A stretch of 64,000 bases of DNA, from contig SZZY01000017.1 in assembly GCA_009830035.1 (NCBI GenBank), positions 1 through 64,000 on the forward strand, given 5' to 3'. This DNA comes from Pantoea sp. Eser (lineage in GTDB: Bacteria > Pseudomonadota > Gammaproteobacteria > Enterobacterales > Enterobacteriaceae). The position numbers were made by a program, and so were the translations under genes. Each line of letters starts with the position of its first letter. The stretch's first letter is position 1. Shown here piece after piece: positions 47,587 through 56,431 of the stretch. A model generated the notes under the pieces. The model saw nothing but the letters and a program-made list of their open reading frames with translations, did not search any database and was not told the origin of the DNA.

Positions 47587-48248
47587 GCCTGCACTCCAAA
47601 CCATTTACGGCCAATCGCCAGCAGCAGCTGACGCATCGCAATCGACAACGCCAGGTAGATCAACGTGGTCACCAGATAGACCTCAAAGCTTAAAAAGGTG
47701 CGCGACTGAATCAGGTTAGCGGCGAAGGTCAGCTCCTCGTAGGAGACCTGCGACACCACCGACGAGCCGAGCATCACGATAATGCACTGACTCACCAGCG
47801 CCGGATAAATGCTCTGTAGCGCGGGCGGCAGCAGCACCCGCAGAAATGTCTGGCTGCGGGTCAGGCCCAGCACCCGGCCCGCTTCCCACTGCCCTTTTGG
47901 CGTCACCTGAATACCGGCGCGAATGATCTCGGTGCTGTAGGCGCCAAGGTTGATCAGCATCGCCAGCAGCGCCGCTTCACCGGCAGTGAGTTTCAGACCC
48001 AGATTAGGCAGGCCAAACACGATAAAGAACAGTTGCACCACGAACGGCGTATTGCGGATCAGCTCGACGTAGACGCCCCACAGACGGCTCATCCAGCCCG
48101 GTTTACCGCTGCGTAGCGCGGCGCCGATGATGCCGAGGCTGACGCCGCCGACGGTGGCCAGCAGCGTCAACTGGACGGTGACCCACAGGCCGGAGAGCAG
48201 CTCCGGCCTGTAGGGCCACAGGGCGGGAAATTTAAGTTGCCCGATCAT
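47583..48248 (-). CDS. ABC transporter permease (HisQ/GlnP type), first subunit
   Basis: 221 residues, five to six helices, EAA loop VTPKGQWEAGRVLGLTRSQTFLRVLLPPALQSI. Starts 11 bases after the binding-protein stop and overlaps the next permease by 4 bases. Polar-amino-acid family; substrate unproven. Intact. Confidence 0.9.
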   Translation of the reverse strand: MIGQLKFPALWPYRPELLSGLWVTVQLTLLATVGGVSLGIIGAALRSGKPGWMSRLWGVYVELIRNTPFVVQLFFIVFGLPNLGLKLTAGEAALLAMLINLGAYSTEIIRAGIQVTPKGQWEAGRVLGLTRSQTFLRVLLPPALQSIYPALVSQCIIVMLGSSVVSQVSYEELTFAANLIQSRTFLSFEVYLVTTLIYLALSIAMRQLLLAIGRKWFGVQA

Positions 48249-48258
48249 TATCCGCTCC

Positions 48259-49044
48259 TCAGGCGCCGAGGCTGGCGGGCAGCGGGGCTTTCAGCCACTG
48301 TTCTGACAGACTGTTCAGGGTGCCATCTTTGATGCCCTGCTCAATCAGCGCATTGATCTTCTCTTTCAGTGCCGGCTGGTCTTTCTTCAGGCCAATGAAG
48401 CAGGGTGAATCTTTCAGCATAAACTGGGCCACCAGTGCTTTGGCCGGGTTCTGGCGGGCGATAGCGGCCACCACCAGGTTGCCGGTCGCGACATACTGCA
48501 CCTGACCGGAGAGGTAAGCTGACAGCGTGGTGTTGTTATCTTCGTAACGTTTCACTTGGGCGTCTTTCGGCGCGACCTCACTCAGCACCATGTCCTCCAC
48601 TGCGCCGCGGGTGACGCCAATTGACTTGCCGCTCAGTGCCGCCGCCGATTTGATCTCTTCGCCTTTCGGCCCAAAGACGCCGAGGAAGAACGGCACATAG
48701 GCGCGGGTGAAATCGATCACTTTTTCACGCTTCGCGTTTTTGCCCATGCTGGAAATCACCAGATCGACTTTGTCGGTTTGCAGATAAGGCACCCGGTTGG
48801 CGCTGCTGACCGGCACCAGCTGTAACTTAAGTTTCATCTGCTTCGCCAGGTACTTCGCCATGTCGATGTCATAACCCTGCGGTTGCAGGTCGGTGCCGAC
48901 TGAACCAAACGGCGGGAAATCCTGCGGCACCGCTACCCGGATCACGCCACGCTGCTGGATATCCTGCAGTTGATCGGCCAGCGCGCTGCCCGCCTGAGCC
49001 ATAAGTAATGCCACTGCCGCAACCGCCATCAAAACTTTTTTCAT
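48259..49044 (-). CDS. Periplasmic binding protein of the ureide-locus ABC transporter
   Basis: 261 residues from the ATG at 49044 (MKKVLMAVAAVALLMAQAGSALA signal peptide, cut before DQLQD). SBP family 3 domain: GVIRVAVPQDFPPFGSVG, GYDIDMAKYLAKQ, DLVISSMGKNAKREKVIDFTRAYVP. The longer upstream frame lacks a signal peptide and RBS. The ligand pocket has the usual Arg in KREK; a negatively charged ureide such as allantoate or oxalurate would fit, by inference. Intact. Confidence 0.9.
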   Translation of the reverse strand: MKKVLMAVAAVALLMAQAGSALADQLQDIQQRGVIRVAVPQDFPPFGSVGTDLQPQGYDIDMAKYLAKQMKLKLQLVPVSSANRVPYLQTDKVDLVISSMGKNAKREKVIDFTRAYVPFFLGVFGPKGEEIKSAAALSGKSIGVTRGAVEDMVLSEVAPKDAQVKRYEDNNTTLSAYLSGQVQYVATGNLVVAAIARQNPAKALVAQFMLKDSPCFIGLKKDQPALKEKINALIEQGIKDGTLNSLSEQWLKAPLPASLGA

Positions 49045-49236
49045 TATGCACCCCGGTGAGATTGTGTGAAACAAAAGATTCTTCAGCATGCAATTTGCAA
49101 CTAATGTGCCAATCAGCGCAGCGGGAGAAAAAGGGCTTGATGGCAATGAGACCAGGAGAAAAGCGGCCGGGTATGCCGCAATACGCTGTCGGGAAAGGCT
49201 GTACTAAAATGGGGCAAGGCACCAAAACGTTGCCTG

Positions 49237-50076
49237 TTAGCGGTGCTCCAGCTCGTCAAACTGCTGGTAAAGATCGGCGATCTGATGAATACGCTGGCGG
49301 CCCTGCGCCAGCATTTCATGCAGCAGCGCGTTGGCGATCAGGTTGATCAGGCTCATTGCCGAGGCGTAGCTATCAAAAGCCGAGACGCTGTCGAGCGGCG
49401 CGCAGAGCTGCCAGCGTGCCAACGCAATCACCGTTTGCGCCTGCGGCTCACACAGCGCCAGCAGCGGGATGCCGGCGGTTTGTAGCTGTTGCATCAGCGG
49501 GCGAATCATCCGGGTACGCCGGCGGAATGCCATCACCACTACCACGTCGTCCGGCGTGATATCCACCAGCTCTTCGGCCAGCGTCTGGCCTGGCTGCGGC
49601 AGAATATGCACCTGCGGCCGCGCCTGCATCAGCTGCTGGCGCAGGTGCAGCGCTACCGGATAGGCGTTACGCATGCCGATAATGAAAACACGTTTCGCCT
49701 GCGCCAGCTGCTGGATCACCTCACCGAAATGCTGCGCATCCAAGCTATTAACCCACTGCGTCAGGTTAGCCATCTCCTGCTTATAGTGCCGCGACAGTAG
49801 GGTGTTGCCCTGCACCGCATCGCGGTTATCGGTCAGCGGCATGCCGCTCTGACGCAGGATGCGCAACTCATCGCGCATCTCTTTGTACTTCTCATAGCCC
49901 AGACGTTTGAACAACCGGCTGACGGTGGCTTTCGAAACGCCGCTGAGCCGCGCCAGCTCGGCGCTGTTGTAGCTGATCAGATCGTCAAAATGGTCAAAAA
50001 CAAAGTCGGCAATGCGCTGCTCTTGCGGCGAGAGCTGGGAATAGTGGCTTCTGAGTCGTTTATCAAGCTGTTGCAT
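49237..50076 (-). CDS. RpiR-family transcriptional regulator
   Basis: 279 residues from the ATG at 50076. N-terminal RpiR helix-turn-helix (LSPQEQRIADFVFDHFDD...AELARLSGVSKATVSRLFKRLGY), C-terminal SIS domain from about residue 115 (KRVFIIGMRNAYPVALHLRQQL...DDVVVVMAFRRRTRM). SIS domains usually sense phosphosugars; here a ureide or its product is plausible. It sits between the ABC operon (same strand) and divergent hpxW, and so probably controls both. Intact. Confidence 0.9.
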   Translation of the reverse strand: MQQLDKRLRSHYSQLSPQEQRIADFVFDHFDDLISYNSAELARLSGVSKATVSRLFKRLGYEKYKEMRDELRILRQSGMPLTDNRDAVQGNTLLSRHYKQEMANLTQWVNSLDAQHFGEVIQQLAQAKRVFIIGMRNAYPVALHLRQQLMQARPQVHILPQPGQTLAEELVDITPDDVVVVMAFRRRTRMIRPLMQQLQTAGIPLLALCEPQAQTVIALARWQLCAPLDSVSAFDSYASAMSLINLIANALLHEMLAQGRQRIHQIADLYQQFDELEHR

Positions 50077-50219
50077 AACAGGTCCTGTAACTTTTGTTTC
50101 AGCTGAAGCTAGCATAATTTGCGCCAGGTTAACGCGGCTGCAACAGCGGCCGGAATGAAAACTGGAACAGCTCTTGCTTTGTATACCGTTCTGTCACCCG
50201 ATAACAGAACGAGAAAAGC

Positions 50220-51806
50220 ATGATTCAAAGCAATATGGCCCCACAGGGGATGGCGGTGACGCCGCACCATCTGGCCAGTGAAAGTGCGCTGGCGGTGCTG
50301 CGTGACGGCGGCAACGCCATTGAAGCGATGGTGGCGGCAGCGTCAACCATCGCCGTGGTCTATCCGCACATGAATGGCCTTGGCGGCGATAGCTTCTGGC
50401 TGATTATGCCGCCGGGCGGCGATCCTGTCGCGATTGATGCCAGCGGTGCAGCCGGATCGCTGGCCCACTTCGATTTCTACGGAGATCATCAACAGATCCC
50501 GCACCGCGGCCCGAAATCGGCATTAACCGTCGCCGGTACGGTCAGCGGCTGGCAGGAAGCGTTGCAGCTGGGCGCGGAGCTGGGGACTGCCCCGCTGCCG
50601 CTGGCGCGTCTGCTGCGCGATGCCATTCGCTATGCTGCCGATGGCATTCCGGTAACCGCTTCGCAGGCGGCCGCCACGGCGACGTTCCGCAACGAGTTAC
50701 AGCATCAGCCCGGCTTTGCCGCCACCTTTATGCCTGATGGCGATGTGCCGCAGCCGGGCAGCCGGTTTACCCAGCCGGCGCTGGCGCAAACGCTGTGTCA
50801 GCTGACGGAACAGGGGCTCGACAGTTTTTATCGCGGCCCGCTGGCGCGCCATCTGGCCAGCGAGATGTCAGCGCTGGGCATGCCGATCACCCTAGAGGAT
50901 CTGCAACAGCAGCGCGCCCGCCGCTGCACCCCGCTGCATCTGTCACACAGCGAGGGCGATATCTGGAATATGAAGCCGCCGACTCAGGGCATGGTGTCGC
51001 TGGCGATCCTTGGCATCACCGATGCGCTGGATATGGCTGACGCCAGTGAAGCGCAGACCGTGCACCGCATCGTGGAAGCCACCAAAAAAGCCTTCGCGCT
51101 GCGTGACAAACACATCACCGATCCGCGCCACGTTACCGAAGATTTGCAGGCGCTGCTCGACAGCGAGCATCTCGCCACGCTCGCCAGTCAGATCGACAAT
51201 CGCCAGGCCGCCCCCTGGCGTAACGGGCGGGGTCCGGGCGATACTGTCTGGATGGGCGTGATGGACAGCAGCGGCCTGGCCGTGTCGTTTATCCAGAGTA
51301 TTTATCACGAATTTGGCAGCGGCGTGGTGCTGCCGGGCACCGGCATTACCTGGCAAAACCGCGGTGCGGCATTCAGTCTCGATCCCAATCACCTGCTGGC
51401 CCTAGCCCCCGGCAAGCAGCCGTTTCATACCCTTAACCCCGCTGCCGCGCGCCTGAAAGATGGCCGTACCCTGGTCTATGGATCGATGGGCGGCGATGGC
51501 CAGCCGCAAACCCAGGCGGCGATTTTTACCCGTCATGTGATTCAGGGCCTGCCGCTGCAACAGGCGGTCAGCGCGCCGCGCTGGCTGCTGGGCCGCACCT
51601 GGGGCCAGTCTTCCGACTCGCTCAAACTGGAGAGCCGTCTCGCACCGGAAACGATGGAGCAGCTGCGTCAGTGGGGACATCAGGTCGAGCTGCTGCCGGC
51701 CTTCAGTGAATTTGTCGGCCATGCGGGCGCAATCGTGCGCCACAGCAATGGCATGTTTGAAGGTGCCAGCGATCCGCGCAGCAACGGCAGCGCCGCCGGT
51801 TTTTAA
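50220..51806 (+). CDS. hpxW: Oxamate amidohydrolase HpxW (gamma-glutamyltransferase fold)
   Basis: 528-residue Ntn-hydrolase precursor. The nucleophile for autocleavage should be Thr342, in GPGDTVWMGVMD, giving alpha and beta chains of about 341 and 187 residues. GGNAIEAMVAA, HMNGLGGDSFW and YGSMGGDGQPQ are typical of GGT-like proteins. No signal peptide, unlike periplasmic GGT. Klebsiella HpxW converts oxamate to oxalate and ammonia, the last step of this branch. Heads hpxWXYZ. Intact. Confidence 0.92.
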   Translation: MIQSNMAPQGMAVTPHHLASESALAVLRDGGNAIEAMVAAASTIAVVYPHMNGLGGDSFWLIMPPGGDPVAIDASGAAGSLAHFDFYGDHQQIPHRGPKSALTVAGTVSGWQEALQLGAELGTAPLPLARLLRDAIRYAADGIPVTASQAAATATFRNELQHQPGFAATFMPDGDVPQPGSRFTQPALAQTLCQLTEQGLDSFYRGPLARHLASEMSALGMPITLEDLQQQRARRCTPLHLSHSEGDIWNMKPPTQGMVSLAILGITDALDMADASEAQTVHRIVEATKKAFALRDKHITDPRHVTEDLQALLDSEHLATLASQIDNRQAAPWRNGRGPGDTVWMGVMDSSGLAVSFIQSIYHEFGSGVVLPGTGITWQNRGAAFSLDPNHLLALAPGKQPFHTLNPAAARLKDGRTLVYGSMGGDGQPQTQAAIFTRHVIQGLPLQQAVSAPRWLLGRTWGQSSDSLKLESRLAPETMEQLRQWGHQVELLPAFSEFVGHAGAIVRHSNGMFEGASDPRSNGSAAGF

Positions 51807-51818
51807 CAGGAGCCAACC

Positions 51819-52001
51819 ATGAATCAAGCTGACTGGACCCCTTACCTTGCTCACATGGAGCAGATACTGCAACTGGAGCTGGACGATGCCCGCCGCGCAG
51901 AGCTGTTAATCCAGCTGACGCGTATTGCCCAGATGGCCGCGCCGCTGATAGCCTTTCCGCTGGACGATCGACTGGAAATTGCGGGAGTGTATCAGGCATG
52001 A
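51819..52001 (+). CDS. hpxX: HpxX, small AtzG-like (DUF4089) subunit
   Basis: 60 residues, with AGGAG 7 bases before the ATG. Layout WTPYLAHMEQILQLEL...R..LL.QLTRIAQMAAPLIAFPL matches the small AtzG subunit that stabilises the AtzE amidase in cyanuric acid breakdown. Overlaps hpxY by 4 bases, so a 1:1 complex with HpxY is likely. Easily missed by size-based annotation. Intact. Confidence 0.85.
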   Translation: MNQADWTPYLAHMEQILQLELDDARRAELLIQLTRIAQMAAPLIAFPLDDRLEIAGVYQA

Positions 52002-53395
52002 AACTGAGCGACGTTTCGATTCAGACGCTGCGTCTGGCGATCCACAACGGAGAAATCAGCGCCAGAGAGGTGGCTGAAATCACACTGCAGGCGATTGAGC
52101 AGCACAATCCGCAGCTCAATGCTTGGACGGAAGTCACCGGGCAGCGGATGCTGAAAGAGGCAGAGAGTATCGATACAAAGCGGCAGCGCGGTGAAGATCT
52201 GCCGCCGCTGGCGGGTATCCCCTACGCGGTAAAAAACCTGTTTGACGTCGCCGGCTACAGTACGCTGGCCGGTGCCAGCCTGTTCAGCCAACGGCCCGCC
52301 GCGCGTGCGGATGCGTTTGCCATCGACCGGCTGCGGCAGGCGGGCGCGACGCTGTCGGGCATGCTGAATATGGATGCCTACGCCTACGGCTTTACCACCG
52401 AAAACAGCCACTACGGCGCGACCCACAATCCGCGCGACCTGAGCCGCGTGGCCGGTGGCTCTTCGGGCGGCTCAGCCGCAGCGGTAGCGGCCGGTCTGGT
52501 CCATTTTTCACTCGGCACGGACACCAACGGTTCGATCCGAGTTCCCGCCTCGCTGTGCGGCACGTTTGGCCTGAAGCCCACCTTCGGCCGCCTGTCACGT
52601 AGCGGCAGCCATCCGTTTGTCGCCAGCCTCGACCACATTGGTCCCTTCGCCCGCCGGGTCGACGATCTGGCGCTGGTCTATGAACAGCTACAGGGCGCAG
52701 ACAGCAGCGATGCGTTTCAGGCCAGCCGTCCCGCGGCTGCGACGCTGCCGACTTTGTCCCGCGGCCTGGAAGGGTTACGCTGCGGTGTGCTGGGCGGCTT
52801 TTTCAGCGACTGGTGTAATGAGGAGGCACGGGCTGCGGTGGCGGTTGCCGCCGCCGCGCTCGACGCACAGGAACAGGTGGTAATGCCGGAAGCCGAGCTG
52901 GCACGCTCCGCTGCCTTTATCATGACGGCGGCGGAAGGCGGTAACCATTATCTGCCCGCGTTACGCCAGATGCCGGAGCAGTTTGAACCCAACTCACGCG
53001 AGCGTTTACTGGCGGGTGCGATGATGCCCGCCGCCTGGTATCTGCAGGCGCAGCGTTTCCGTCGCCATTTCCAGCAGCAGGTGCTGCCGCTGTTCAGCCA
53101 GTTTGACCTGCTGATTGCACCGGCGACGCCGTGCAGCGCCATCACTATTGGTCAGCAAACTATTACGATTAAGGATGAGGAACTGCCCGCCAAAGCCAGC
53201 ATGGGTATGCTGACGCAGCCGATCTCTTTCCTAGGATTGCCGGTCTGCACCGTGCCGCTGGCGACCCACAGCGGTTTGCCGATTGGCCTGCAATTAATCG
53301 CCCGTCCCTTTAATGAAGCGGCCGTATTGCGTGCCGCCTGGGCACTGGAACAACAAGGTATCACACTGGCACAAATCAACATGGCAGGGGCCTGA
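51998..53395 (+). CDS. hpxY: HpxY, AtzE-type amidase acting on oxalurate
   Basis: 465 residues, amidase signature family. Catalytic Lys in PYAVKNLFD (about residue 77), cis-Ser and nucleophile Ser in RVAGGSSGGSAAAVAAGLV and DTNGSIRVPAS. By homology with AtzE (1-carboxybiuret hydrolase) and the position in Klebsiella-type hpx clusters, it should deaminate or hydrolyse oxalurate or a derivative to feed HpxW. Assignment of oxalurate as substrate is inferred. ATG overlaps hpxX; TGA overlaps hpxZ start. Intact. Confidence 0.88.
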   Translation: MKLSDVSIQTLRLAIHNGEISAREVAEITLQAIEQHNPQLNAWTEVTGQRMLKEAESIDTKRQRGEDLPPLAGIPYAVKNLFDVAGYSTLAGASLFSQRPAARADAFAIDRLRQAGATLSGMLNMDAYAYGFTTENSHYGATHNPRDLSRVAGGSSGGSAAAVAAGLVHFSLGTDTNGSIRVPASLCGTFGLKPTFGRLSRSGSHPFVASLDHIGPFARRVDDLALVYEQLQGADSSDAFQASRPAAATLPTLSRGLEGLRCGVLGGFFSDWCNEEARAAVAVAAAALDAQEQVVMPEAELARSAAFIMTAAEGGNHYLPALRQMPEQFEPNSRERLLAGAMMPAAWYLQAQRFRRHFQQQVLPLFSQFDLLIAPATPCSAITIGQQTITIKDEELPAKASMGMLTQPISFLGLPVCTVPLATHSGLPIGLQLIARPFNEAAVLRAAWALEQQGITLAQINMAGA

Positions 53396-53778
53396 TGGAC
53401 ATTCAACAGATCAATTTACCGCAGATAGTCAGTGAAGTGACGGCACAGTTCTACCGCTACGAGCAGGCGCTGGTCAGCAATGATATCGCCGAACTGGATG
53501 CGCTGTTCTGGCATGATGCTCGCACCGTGCGGCTGGGTGCCGGTGAGAATTTATACGGCATTGATGAGATACGCGCGTTCCGTGCTGCCCGCCCTTCTGC
53601 CGGGCTGGAACGAACGCTGCGCAACACCGTGGTCACCACCTTTGACGAAGACCTTGCGGTGTGCAGCACCGAATTCACCCGCGCCGGCAGCGATAAAATC
53701 GGCCGGCAACAGCAAACCTGGGTGCGGTTGCCGCACGGCTGGTGCATTGTTGCGGCACAGGTGAGCCTGATGAGTTAA
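53395..53778 (+). CDS. hpxZ: HpxZ, NTF2-like AtzH-family protein (DUF3225)
   Basis: 127 residues, cystatin/NTF2-like fold: QFYRYEQALVSNDIAELDALFWHD, then G..N.YGIDEIRAFRAARP and a CSTEF strand. AtzH in Pseudomonas is a 1,3-dicarboxyurea deamidase acting next to AtzE/AtzG; HpxZ may do the matching step on the oxalurate product. Start overlaps the hpxY stop (ATGATGG region). Last gene of hpxWXYZ, with a hairpin terminator following. Intact. Confidence 0.87.
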   Translation: MDIQQINLPQIVSEVTAQFYRYEQALVSNDIAELDALFWHDARTVRLGAGENLYGIDEIRAFRAARPSAGLERTLRNTVVTTFDEDLAVCSTEFTRAGSDKIGRQQQTWVRLPHGWCIVAAQVSLMS

Positions 53779-53790
53779 GCACCTGAACAG

Positions 53791-53830
53791 AAGGCGTTTC
53801 GTCCGGCCCGGCGGCTGAATGAAACGCCTT
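53791..53830. terminator. Hairpin between convergent hpxZ and hpxB
   Basis: AAGGCGTTTC (53791-53800) pairs perfectly with GAAACGCCTT (53821-53830) over a 20-base GC-rich loop region. Located between two convergent operons, so likely a shared terminator; T tracts are short. Confidence 0.65.
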
Positions 53831-53839
53831 GTGCTGACC

Positions 53840-54802
53840 TCAGGGTGCGTCCGGTGCCGGATGCGTTTTGATCCAGTGTTCGGCAATCTGCTGACGGCTG
53901 CAAATCCAGACGTCATCGTGCTGCTGGATATGATCGAGGAAGTTCTGCAACGCACGGAATTTTCCGGGCCGCCCCAGCAGGCGGCAATGCATGCCGACCG
54001 ACATCATCTTCGGCGCCGTTTCGCCCTCTTCATACAGTACATCAAAAGTATCGCGCAGATAGGTGAAGAACTGTTCGGCAGTATTGAAGCCCTGTGGCGA
54101 GGCAAAACGCATGTCGTTGCACTCTAGGGTGTAAGGGATAATCAGGTGCGGTTTGACCGTGCCATCCTGACAGGTGACCTGAGTCCAGAACGGCAGATCG
54201 TCGCCATAATAATCGCTGTCGTAGCTGAAACCGCCCTGATCCACCACCAGACGGCGGGTGTTCGGGCTGTCGCGGCCGGTGTACCAGCCGGTCGGCGCTT
54301 TGCCAAACAGGTCGAGCAGCACATCCACTGCCTGCTGCATATGCTGGCGTTCGGTTTTTGCGTCCATCCCCTGATAATGGATCCAACGCCAGCCGTGGCT
54401 TACCACGTCGTAGTCCGCCTGTTTAATCGCTTCGACAATCTCCGGATGACGCGCCAGCGCCATCGCTACCCCAAACACGGTGAGTGGCAGACCGCGTTTC
54501 TGGAATTCATTATGGATGCGCCAGAAGCCAGCGCGTGAGCCGTACTCATACAGCGACTCCATCGACATGTGGCGATCCGGATAACTGGCCGCGCCAATGA
54601 TGTCGGATAGAAATTGCTCCGAGCCGGCGTCGCCGTGCAGTACGCTATTTTCCGCCCCTTCTTCGTAATTCAGGACAAACTGCACCGCCACGCGGGCATT
54701 GTTGGGCCAGGCGGCGTGTGGCGGATTAGCGCCATAACCAATTAAATCGCGCGGATAGTTTTTGTTAAAGCTGTACTCTTTTTTCTCTTCAGCGTCAGTC
54801 AT
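53840..54802 (-). CDS. hpxB: Allantoinase HpxB (PuuE type)
   Basis: 320 residues, polysaccharide-deacetylase-fold allantoinase (PuuE), cofactor-free and unrelated to metal AllB. Key blocks: YPRDLIGYGANPPHAAWPN, NYEEGAENSVLHGD, RAGFWRIHNEFQKRGLPLTVFGV, VSHGWRWIHYQG, TGRDSPNTRRLV. Hydrolyses S-allantoin to allantoate. Third gene of the hpxSAB operon. Intact. Confidence 0.95.
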   Translation of the reverse strand: MTDAEEKKEYSFNKNYPRDLIGYGANPPHAAWPNNARVAVQFVLNYEEGAENSVLHGDAGSEQFLSDIIGAASYPDRHMSMESLYEYGSRAGFWRIHNEFQKRGLPLTVFGVAMALARHPEIVEAIKQADYDVVSHGWRWIHYQGMDAKTERQHMQQAVDVLLDLFGKAPTGWYTGRDSPNTRRLVVDQGGFSYDSDYYGDDLPFWTQVTCQDGTVKPHLIIPYTLECNDMRFASPQGFNTAEQFFTYLRDTFDVLYEEGETAPKMMSVGMHCRLLGRPGKFRALQNFLDHIQQHDDVWICSRQQIAEHWIKTHPAPDAP

Positions 54803-54836
54803 TACTAGCTTCCTGTCATCAATCGGGAGAGTTCCG

Positions 54837-55568
54837 TTAGTTTAGATGCTGAAACGCACCTGAGAGAGGTTTCTGCAAAGGCCAAGCCAGATCGCCATGT
54901 TTACTGGTACCAAAGCCAAGCGCCACCAGCGACTCGACCATTTTGACCGCCGCGCCGACGCCATCAATCACCGGCAGGCCGAGTTCCTGCGTCAGGGAAG
55001 CGGCCAGTGTCGCCATCCCGCCGCAGCCCAGCACAATCGCCCCGCTGCCATCTTCACGCTTCGCCTGGATGCAGCGTTGGCGCACTTTCTCCTGCGCCAG
55101 CCCGCTGCCATCTTCCAGTGCCAGTACCGGCAGATCGATAGCATGCAGCGCCGCGCAGTGATGGCTGAAGCCATACTGCTGCAGCAGATGGCGCGCAATC
55201 ACCAGCGTGCGCGGCAGCGTGGTGACAATCGAGAAACGCGTCGCCAGCAGCGTCGCGGCGTGCATCGCCGCTTCCGCAATTCCCACCACCGGACCGCTGG
55301 CCATCTCCCGCGCCGCCAGCAGACCCGGATCGCCGAAGCAGGCAATCACATGGCCGCTGACGCCCTGCGCTTTACCCAGCGTGATCTGCTCCAGCACGCC
55401 GATAGCGGCTATCGCTTCGTCGAAATGGCCTTCAATCGACGGCACGCCGTGCGCCGGGCAGACGGCCAGAATTTCGGTGCCCGGAGCCGCCACGGCGCGG
55501 GCTGCCTGACCAATGGTTTCGGTCATTGCCAAGCTGGTATTCGGGTTGATGACCTGAATCAGGCTCAT
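54837..55568 (-). CDS. hpxA: Allantoin racemase HpxA (Asp/Glu/hydantoin racemase family)
   Basis: 243 residues. Starts MSLIQVINPNTSLAMTETIG (NPNTS motif of hydantoin racemases). The two catalytic cysteines are in IACFGDPGLLAARE and IVLGCGGMATLA. It interconverts R- and S-allantoin so both forms feed the S-specific allantoinase. Overlaps hpxS by 4 bases. Intact. Its presence fits use of externally supplied, racemised allantoin. Confidence 0.92.
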   Translation of the reverse strand: MSLIQVINPNTSLAMTETIGQAARAVAAPGTEILAVCPAHGVPSIEGHFDEAIAAIGVLEQITLGKAQGVSGHVIACFGDPGLLAAREMASGPVVGIAEAAMHAATLLATRFSIVTTLPRTLVIARHLLQQYGFSHHCAALHAIDLPVLALEDGSGLAQEKVRQRCIQAKREDGSGAIVLGCGGMATLAASLTQELGLPVIDGVGAAVKMVESLVALGFGTSKHGDLAWPLQKPLSGAFQHLN

Positions 55569-56287
55569 GATGCGCTTCCTTTATCTGTGCCAAACAGCCG
55601 GGCAAAATCGGGCAGGGTTTCGCCGCTGCGTTCAAAGTGCAGGCTGGAAACAATGTGTTCGAAATGGTACTGCAGCGCCTGCGTCAGCGGTGGCAGCGCG
55701 TGATCGCGCAGCAGGCTGAGCAGCCTGGTGTGATCGTCACAGCGACAGCCGTGCTGCCAGGGCGCGCCATAGGCGGCAATCACCAGCGATGAGCGCTGCG
55801 TCAGTCGGGTCACCATCTCGGTCAGCACCTGGTTGCCGGAGATGGCCTGCAGCTGAATATGAAACGCAGCCGACAGCCGAATCGCTGCCGGGCCATCATG
55901 GTCGGCGTGCGCCTGATTCTCCTGCGCGATCAACTGCGCCAGCGCCGCCAGATGCGGTGCCTGCAGATGCGCCAGCACCGCGGGCAGGTTGGCGCACTCG
56001 ATTAAACTGCGGGTACGAAAGATATCGCGCGCTTCGTCAACGCCCGGGGTGGCAACCTGTGCACCGCGTTTGGGCGTCAGGGTCACCATTTGCACTGCCG
56101 CGAGGCGTTGCAGTACTTTACGGATCCCGGTGCGACTAACGCCAAACACCGCAGAGAGGGCCTCTTCCGGTAATTTACTGCCGGGTGGCAGCTGATGTTG
56201 AACGATCGCGTTCATCAACGCCTGGTAGATAGCCTCATCTTTATCATGCAGTTCGGCGGCCTTTCTCTGGCCTGTTTCACTCTTCAT
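55565..56287 (-). CDS. hpxS: GntR-family regulator HpxS (FadR/FCD subfamily)
   Basis: 240 residues: winged-helix domain (ALMNAIVQHQLPPGSKLPEEALSAVFGVSRTGIRKVLQRLA) and an FCD ligand domain with metal-type His positions (FHIQLQAISGNQVL, DDHTRLLSLLRDHA). First gene of hpxSAB; divergent from the permease at 56432 across two palindromic sites. In Klebsiella HpxS regulates the allantoin genes. Inducer unknown here. Intact. Confidence 0.92.
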   Translation of the reverse strand: MKSETGQRKAAELHDKDEAIYQALMNAIVQHQLPPGSKLPEEALSAVFGVSRTGIRKVLQRLAAVQMVTLTPKRGAQVATPGVDEARDIFRTRSLIECANLPAVLAHLQAPHLAALAQLIAQENQAHADHDGPAAIRLSAAFHIQLQAISGNQVLTEMVTRLTQRSSLVIAAYGAPWQHGCRCDDHTRLLSLLRDHALPPLTQALQYHFEHIVSSLHFERSGETLPDFARLFGTDKGSAS

Positions 56288-56321
56288 TACCCGCTCCGGT
56301 AGGTGATTGTGCGCAGCATAT

Positions 56322-56353
56322 CGTATACGTGAACATTATTTTTTGTATACAAA
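56322..56353. promoter_or_regulatory. Paired palindromic operators for HpxS
   Basis: CGTATACG (centre 56325.5) and TTTGTATACAAA (56342-56353, centre 56347.5) lie 22 bp apart, two helical turns, in the hpxS-permease intergenic region. TTGTATACAA fits the GntR-family T-x-G-T-n-n-n-A-C-x-A pattern. Probably bound by HpxS, controlling both directions. Confidence 0.65.
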
Positions 56354-56431
56354 AAAACAAATCTGGCCTGAATCCTGCAATACGCTTTCACGCAATTATT
56401 CATTCCACTCTCGGGTAGAGGAGCAGGTTTC

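Noticed and set aside
54897..55703. 268-codon plus-strand ORF
   Set aside because: Antisense to hpxA and hpxS; very rich in Arg, Gln and His as expected of a mirror frame.
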